Assembly (NCBI GenBank): GCA_902526085.1
Contig: CABZJN010000006.1
Location: 1 to 59,611 of the forward strand
Direction of reading: 5' to 3'
Length of the DNA stretch: 59,611 bases
From: an uncultured Pelagibacteraceae bacterium
GTDB lineage: Bacteria > Pseudomonadota > Alphaproteobacteria > Pelagibacterales > Pelagibacteraceae
The translations under genes and the position numbers were made by a program. The notes beneath the pieces were generated by a model. That model saw nothing but the letters and a program-made list of their open reading frames with translations. It did no database searches and was not told the origin of the DNA. Every line of letters starts with the position of its first letter. Within the stretch, counting starts at the first letter, position 1. This document shows positions 55,518 to 59,611 of the stretch, one piece after another.

Positions 55518-57712
55518 TGAGTGATGTAAATGAACAAATAGCTATCGATCATGGACTGAAGAAAGATGAATATAAAAAAATTTGCGATCTATTAAAGAGA
55601 ACTCCAAATATAACAGAATTAGGTGTTTTTTCAGCAATGTGGAATGAACACTGTTCCTATAAATCATCTAGAAGACATCTTAAAAAATTACATACTAAAG
55701 GTGATCAAGTTATTCAAGGTCCAGGAGAAAATGCTGGTGTTGTCGACATTGAAGATGATGATGCAATTGTATTTAAGATAGAAAGCCATAACCATCCTTC
55801 ATTTATTGAGCCCTATCAAGGTGCAGCAACAGGTGTTGGTGGAATTATGCGAGATGTATTTACTATGGGAGCAAGACCTATTGCTAATTTAAACTCAATT
55901 CACTTTGGTTCAATTGATCACGAAAAAACTAGAAATCTATTAAGAGGTGTTGTTAAAGGTATTGGCGGATATGGCAATTGTATTGGTGTTCCAACTATCG
56001 CTGGCCAAACTTGCTTTGACGAGTCTTATAATGGAAACATTCTAGTCAATGCTATGACATTAGGCTTAGTAAATAAAAATAAGATATTTTACTCTAAAGC
56101 TGCTGGAGTCGATAAGCCTGTTATATATGTAGGGTCAAAAACAGGAAGAGACGGAATACATGGTGCAAGTATGGCATCAGCTATTTTCGATGATAAGATA
56201 GAAGAAAAGAAGCCGACAGTTCAGGTTGGTGATCCATTTACTGAAAAACTACTTTTAGAGGCTTGCTTAGAATTAATGGCAGGTAAATCAATAATATCAA
56301 TTCAGGATATGGGAGCTGCTGGACTAACTTCATCAAGTATTGAAATGGCATCAAAAGGTGATTTAGGCATTGAAATAGATTTAACAAAAGTACCATGTAG
56401 AGAAGAAAATATGACACCTTATGAAATAATGCTTTCAGAAAGCCAAGAGCGAATGTTAATTGTATTAGAGGCAGGAAAAGAAAATGAAGCAAAAAAAATA
56501 TTTGATAAGTGGAACTTAGATTTTGCAGTAATTGGTAAAACAACAAATAGTAAAAATATAGAATTATTTTTTGAAAATAAAAAAGTTGCTGAAATTCCAA
56601 TAGATTTTTTGGCAGAAAATGCACCTATGTACGATCGTAAATGGACAAAAGCTAAATTACCTAAAGAAAATAGATTTTCAAAAGATGCTTTTAAATCTTT
56701 GAAACTAAATGAATGTCTAAATAATATTTTAACTGACCCGAACATTGCAGACAAGAAATGGATATGGGATCAATATGATCATACTGTTATGGGTGATACT
56801 ATTCAAAAGCCAGGTGGAAATGCTGGAGTTGTAAGAGTCCATGGAACTAATAAAGCTGTGGCTGCAGCGGTTGACTCTTCGGCTACTTATTGTAACGCTC
56901 ATCCATTAACAGGTGGAAAGCAAGTAGTTTGTGAAAGTTGGAGAAATATGATTTCTGTGGGAGCTAAACCGATAGCAATTACAAATTGCCTTAATTTTGG
57001 AAACCCAGAAAAAGATAAAAATATGGGTGAATTTGTTGAGTGTGTTGAAGGTATTACTGAAGCTTCTAAGTATTTAAATTACCCAGTAGTTTCAGGAAAT
57101 GTATCTTTCTATAATGAGACGAATGATAAAAGTATCAAACCTACCCCATCTATTGGAGGTATTGGTCTATTGTCTGATTATAAAAAGATGGTAACAATGG
57201 ACTTAAAAAATAATGGAAACTTTTTATTAGTAATTGGTAAGACTGTGGGCCATTTAGATCAATCAATATTTGCAAAAAATATTTTGTCTAATCATAATGG
57301 ACCACCTCCAGAAATTAATTTATTCAATGAAAAACAAAACGGGATGTGTATTTTAAATTTAAATAATAAGAATTTAATTGAAACTTGTCATGATGTTTCC
57401 TTAGGAGGAATTTTAACTGCTGTTTCAAAAATGAGCATAAAAGGAAATAAAGGTGTAAAATTATTTCCAATTAAAGGTTTAGTGAATAAATTTGAGTATT
57501 TTTTTGGGGAGGACCAGGGAAGGTATATAATAGAAATAAAGCCTGAAAATTCAGAAAATGTTGAAAATATACTTAAAAAAGATTCAATCCATTTTGATAA
57601 ATTGGGTATAATAGAAAGCGATCAGATAACTTATAGTGATGATCTAAAAGTATCAATTGATGATATTAAAGATGGCTATAAAAAATGGCTAAAGGATTAT
57701 ATGGTTAATTAA
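55517..57712 (+). CDS. purL: FGAM synthase subunit PurL
   Basis: The synthetase subunit, 731 residues, the small PurL form that works with PurS and PurQ. Conserved blocks are [49 protein letters not shown] and, in the second half, the pattern from [16 protein letters not shown]. It ends overlapping bolA by one base. Confidence 0.96.
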   Translation: MSDVNEQIAIDHGLKKDEYKKICDLLKRTPNITELGVFSAMWNEHCSYKSSRRHLKKLHTKGDQVIQGPGENAGVVDIEDDDAIVFKIESHNHPSFIEPYQGAATGVGGIMRDVFTMGARPIANLNSIHFGSIDHEKTRNLLRGVVKGIGGYGNCIGVPTIAGQTCFDESYNGNILVNAMTLGLVNKNKIFYSKAAGVDKPVIYVGSKTGRDGIHGASMASAIFDDKIEEKKPTVQVGDPFTEKLLLEACLELMAGKSIISIQDMGAAGLTSSSIEMASKGDLGIEIDLTKVPCREENMTPYEIMLSESQERMLIVLEAGKENEAKKIFDKWNLDFAVIGKTTNSKNIELFFENKKVAEIPIDFLAENAPMYDRKWTKAKLPKENRFSKDAFKSLKLNECLNNILTDPNIADKKWIWDQYDHTVMGDTIQKPGGNAGVVRVHGTNKAVAAAVDSSATYCNAHPLTGGKQVVCESWRNMISVGAKPIAITNCLNFGNPEKDKNMGEFVECVEGITEASKYLNYPVVSGNVSFYNETNDKSIKPTPSIGGIGLLSDYKKMVTMDLKNNGNFLLVIGKTVGHLDQSIFAKNILSNHNGPPPEINLFNEKQNGMCILNLNNKNLIETCHDVSLGGILTAVSKMSIKGNKGVKLFPIKGLVNKFEYFFGEDQGRYIIEIKPENSENVENILKKDSIHFDKLGIIESDQITYSDDLKVSIDDIKDGYKKWLKDYMVN

Positions 57713-57942
57713 TGGCAATGGATTTAAAAGAAATTGAAAGCTTAATTAAAGAAGCCCTTCCTGATGCAAAAATAGAAATTCAAGATCTTGCAGGTGACGG
57801 TAATCATTATTCAGCGACAGTAATTTCGTCGCAATTTGCAGGAAAAAGTAAAATTCAACAGCACAAAATGGTATATAGTTCCCTTAAGGGTAAGATGGGA
57901 AATGAATTACACGCATTAGCCGTAAAAACAAAGGAGAAGTAA
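57712..57942 (+). CDS. bolA: BolA-like protein
   Basis: A 76-residue BolA/IbaG-type protein with the GDGNHYSATVIS segment and a conserved His in HKMVYSSL, the region that binds iron-sulfur ligands with a monothiol glutaredoxin. It is directly followed by such a glutaredoxin (no gap), the known functional pair in iron-sulfur trafficking. Which BolA subtype it is, by name, is uncertain. Confidence 0.9.
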   Translation: MAMDLKEIESLIKEALPDAKIEIQDLAGDGNHYSATVISSQFAGKSKIQQHKMVYSSLKGKMGNELHALAVKTKEK

Positions 57943-58281
57943 ATGGATAGTCAAACAAATGAGTTAATTAATAATGAAATAAAAAGTAACGAAGTATGTT
58001 TATTTATGAAAGGAACACCTGATGCTCCACAGTGTGGATTTTCGATGGCTGTAACAAATATTTTAAAAATGCTTGAAGTTAATTTCAAAGGTGTAAACGT
58101 TTTAGCGGACCAAAACCTAAGAGAGGGAATTAAAGTTTTTAGTGACTGGCCAACAATTCCTCAATTATATGTCAAAAATGAGTTCATAGGCGGTTGTGAT
58201 ATAGTGAAAGAAATGTACGAAAGTGGTGAATTAGCTAAACTTTTTGAAGATAATGGGATTGAATTTAAAAAGAAAAACTGA
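57943..58281 (+). CDS. grxD: Monothiol glutaredoxin (Grx4/GrxD type)
   Basis: A 112-residue CGFS glutaredoxin. The active site is in MKGTPDAPQCGFS and the glutathione-binding WPTIPQLYVKNEFIGGCDIV follows. It transfers [2Fe-2S] clusters with BolA. Its ATG follows the bolA stop without a gap, after a GGAGA ribosome-binding site. Its stop lies two bases before that of the convergent methyltransferase. Confidence 0.95.
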   Translation: MDSQTNELINNEIKSNEVCLFMKGTPDAPQCGFSMAVTNILKMLEVNFKGVNVLADQNLREGIKVFSDWPTIPQLYVKNEFIGGCDIVKEMYESGELAKLFEDNGIEFKKKN

Positions 58282-58283
58282 TC

Positions 58284-58895
58284 TTATTTAATTAATAATC
58301 TAATTTTTTTAGAGAAATACTTTTTTAATAAATTTAAAATTGATATTTTAAATGGACTTTTTAAATTATTTTCATCTAATTTAAATTTTATACTATCTTC
58401 CCAACTCAACTCGATTACTAAGCTTTCGCGAAAATATTCATTTAATTTTTTTATTGTTCCTACAGTTAAAATTGGTTCAAAGTATTGTTGTTTTTTTGAA
58501 ATGTTAATTTGATTATTAATATCATCGAATACTAAGTGCCAAATGTGAGCTTTTTTATTTTCAAAAACTAAATTATCTTCAAGTCTTGTAGGTACTTCTA
58601 TATATCCTTTTTTTCCTACTCTAGATAATTCATTTAGAAAATATGAAATATCTTCAACATGTTCAGCAACATGGGAGGCAATAACAAAATCAAATTCTTT
58701 ATCTTTGAATGGTAATCTTTTTTTAGTAATTTTTATGAAAGATTTATCTTTATAATGATTGGATAAATCCATTATATCACTGATTGTAGTTGCGTACTTA
58801 TTTGCACCATAACCACAACCAATATCTAGAATCTTCCAGTCTGGATTTTCTGATAGTATTTTTTCTATGTGAGTTTTTGTTGTTCTTTTAATCAA
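58284..58895 (-). CDS. SAM-dependent methyltransferase (class I)
   Basis: A 203-residue Rossmann-fold methyltransferase. The SAM-binding motif is WKILDIGCGYGANKYATT. FDFVIASHVAEHVEDI is the typical post-motif with a catalytic-site-like His. A basic C-terminus follows (LLKKYFSKKIRLLIK). The substrate is unknown. It is two bases downstream of rpsD in the same direction. Confidence 0.8.
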   Translation of the reverse strand: MIKRTTKTHIEKILSENPDWKILDIGCGYGANKYATTISDIMDLSNHYKDKSFIKITKKRLPFKDKEFDFVIASHVAEHVEDISYFLNELSRVGKKGYIEVPTRLEDNLVFENKKAHIWHLVFDDINNQINISKKQQYFEPILTVGTIKKLNEYFRESLVIELSWEDSIKFKLDENNLKSPFKISILNLLKKYFSKKIRLLIK

Positions 58896-58897
58896 AA

Positions 58898-59515
58898 TTA
58901 TCTTGAATAATATTCAATGACCAGATTTGGTTCCATTACAACAGGATAAGGTACTTCTTCAAACTTTGGAATTCTTACAAATTTAACTTTTTTATTTTTT
59001 TCATCTAATTGTAAATATTCTGGAACTTCTCTTTCTTTGTTAGCAAGAGCAATATCAATTAAAGCTAATTGTTTGGACTTATCTCTAATCTCAATGCTAT
59101 CCTCTTCCTTAACTTGGTAACTTGATATATTTACCTTTTTTCCATTTACTCTAACGTGACCGTGGTTAATCAATTGTCTTGATGAAAAAATAGTATTTGA
59201 TAATTTTGATCTATAGATTACAGCATCTAATCTTCTTTCTAGCAGTCCAATTAGATTTTCTGCTGTATCACCTTTTTTCATGATAGCTCTTTTATACATA
59301 TTTCTAAACTGTCTTTCATTTATGTTACCATAATAACACTTTAATTTTTGTTTAGCTTGAAGTTGAATTCCATAATCAGATGGTTTAGATGATTTTGATT
59401 GTCCATGTTGTCCTGGGGGATATGCTCTAGTATTAAATGGGCTTTTAGGTCTACCCCACAAATTTACTTTAAGTCTTCTATCGACTTTATGTTTTGAGTT
59501 TAATCGTTTTGTCAT
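58898..59515 (-). CDS. rpsD: 30S ribosomal protein S4
   Basis: Ribosomal protein uS4, the primary 5'-domain assembly protein. The 205 residues show the LKVNLWGRPKSPFNTRAYPPGQHG start, KQKLKCYYGNINERQFRNMY, and the S4 RNA-binding domain with RLDAVIYRSKLSNTIFSSRQ, followed by INHGHVRVNGKKVNI. It stands alone here, away from the alpha operon where many bacteria keep it. Confidence 0.97.
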   Translation of the reverse strand: MTKRLNSKHKVDRRLKVNLWGRPKSPFNTRAYPPGQHGQSKSSKPSDYGIQLQAKQKLKCYYGNINERQFRNMYKRAIMKKGDTAENLIGLLERRLDAVIYRSKLSNTIFSSRQLINHGHVRVNGKKVNISSYQVKEEDSIEIRDKSKQLALIDIALANKEREVPEYLQLDEKNKKVKFVRIPKFEEVPYPVVMEPNLVIEYYSR

Positions 59516-59582
59516 TTTAAAGTTATTGGGTTTATAGACATCATTATATTTTTGTCAATCAAGGTTTTTTAATTAAAGCAGC

Positions 59583-59608
59583 AAATACGCTTGATAAAAT
59601 GCGTATTT
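59583..59608. terminator. Hairpin at the right window edge
   Basis: AAATACGC and GCGTATTT form an 8-bp stem with a ten-base loop, followed by T-rich sequence cut by the window end. It may be a terminator of a gene outside the window. Strand cannot be decided. Confidence 0.4.
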
Positions 59609-59611
59609 CTT

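Noticed and set aside
56238-56754. Two overlapping minus-strand frames opposite purL
   Set aside because: Both are antisense to a conserved gene, and their translations are Leu/Phe/Tyr-rich without any recognisable motif.

Overview
The window is AT-rich, tightly packed bacterial DNA. Gene order, protein sequences and very short or overlapping gene junctions fit a marine SAR11 alphaproteobacterium (Candidatus Pelagibacter or a close relative). This is inferred from protein similarity recognised by eye; no database was searched.

Region 1 (1-20,240) is core translation and transcription machinery, nearly all on the minus strand. In transcription order it reads tRNA-Tyr, tRNA-Gly, tuf, tRNA-Trp, secE, nusG, rplK, rplA, rplJ, rplL, rpoB, rpoC, rpsL, rpsG, fusA, rpsJ, rplC, rplD (cut by the window edge). 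rpoC carries an apparent one-base frameshift in a short homopolymer. rlmB and tRNA-Thr lie on the plus strand. They are followed by a minus-strand unit of tRNA-Leu, NAD kinase and a DmdA/GcvT-like protein.

Region 2 (20,200-21,880) is a 1.6-kb islet abutting the 5' end of tRNA-Leu. It is bounded by a 30-base exact repeat of the tRNA 5' half and contains helically phased short repeats that look like integrase arm sites. Its cargo is two exported proteins, one with SHOCT-like ends. No integrase is present.

Region 3 (21,880-29,750) is metabolic. A tripartite tricarboxylate-type transporter (TctC, then a TctA-TctB fusion) is flanked by two different ComA/phosphosulfolactate-synthase-like proteins. 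Then come phosphatidylcholine synthase, small membrane proteins, an ABM-type monooxygenase and a flavodoxin-fold oxidoreductase.

Region 4 (about 29,800-47,990) is an accessory, defence-like island. Its clearest part is a minus-strand operon of four genes: an alpha-CTD/sigma-4 chimeric DNA-binding protein, a MORC-like GHKL ATPase, a Z1-domain helicase-like ATPase and a PD-(D/E)XK nuclease. It runs tail-to-tail into a plus-strand pair, a NERD-helicase and a C5-cytosine methyltransferase. Together these look like a MORC/Z1 restriction-modification system with an unusual regulator and palindromic operator candidates. The left half holds mostly unrecognised genes: a leucine-rich-repeat protein, a GxxExxY nuclease-like protein, basic small proteins, and an overlapping three-gene membrane operon with a 22-residue peptide.

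Region 5 (47,990-59,611) returns to core functions. A minus-strand operon (CinA-like, GGCT-like, azlC, azlD, phytanoyl-CoA dioxygenase-like) is divergent from a plus-strand series sfsA, map, purB, purC, purS, purQ, purL, bolA, grxD. A methyltransferase and rpsD follow on the minus strand. No CRISPR array, rRNA gene or insertion sequence was seen, and no gene-free stretch exceeds 300 bases.
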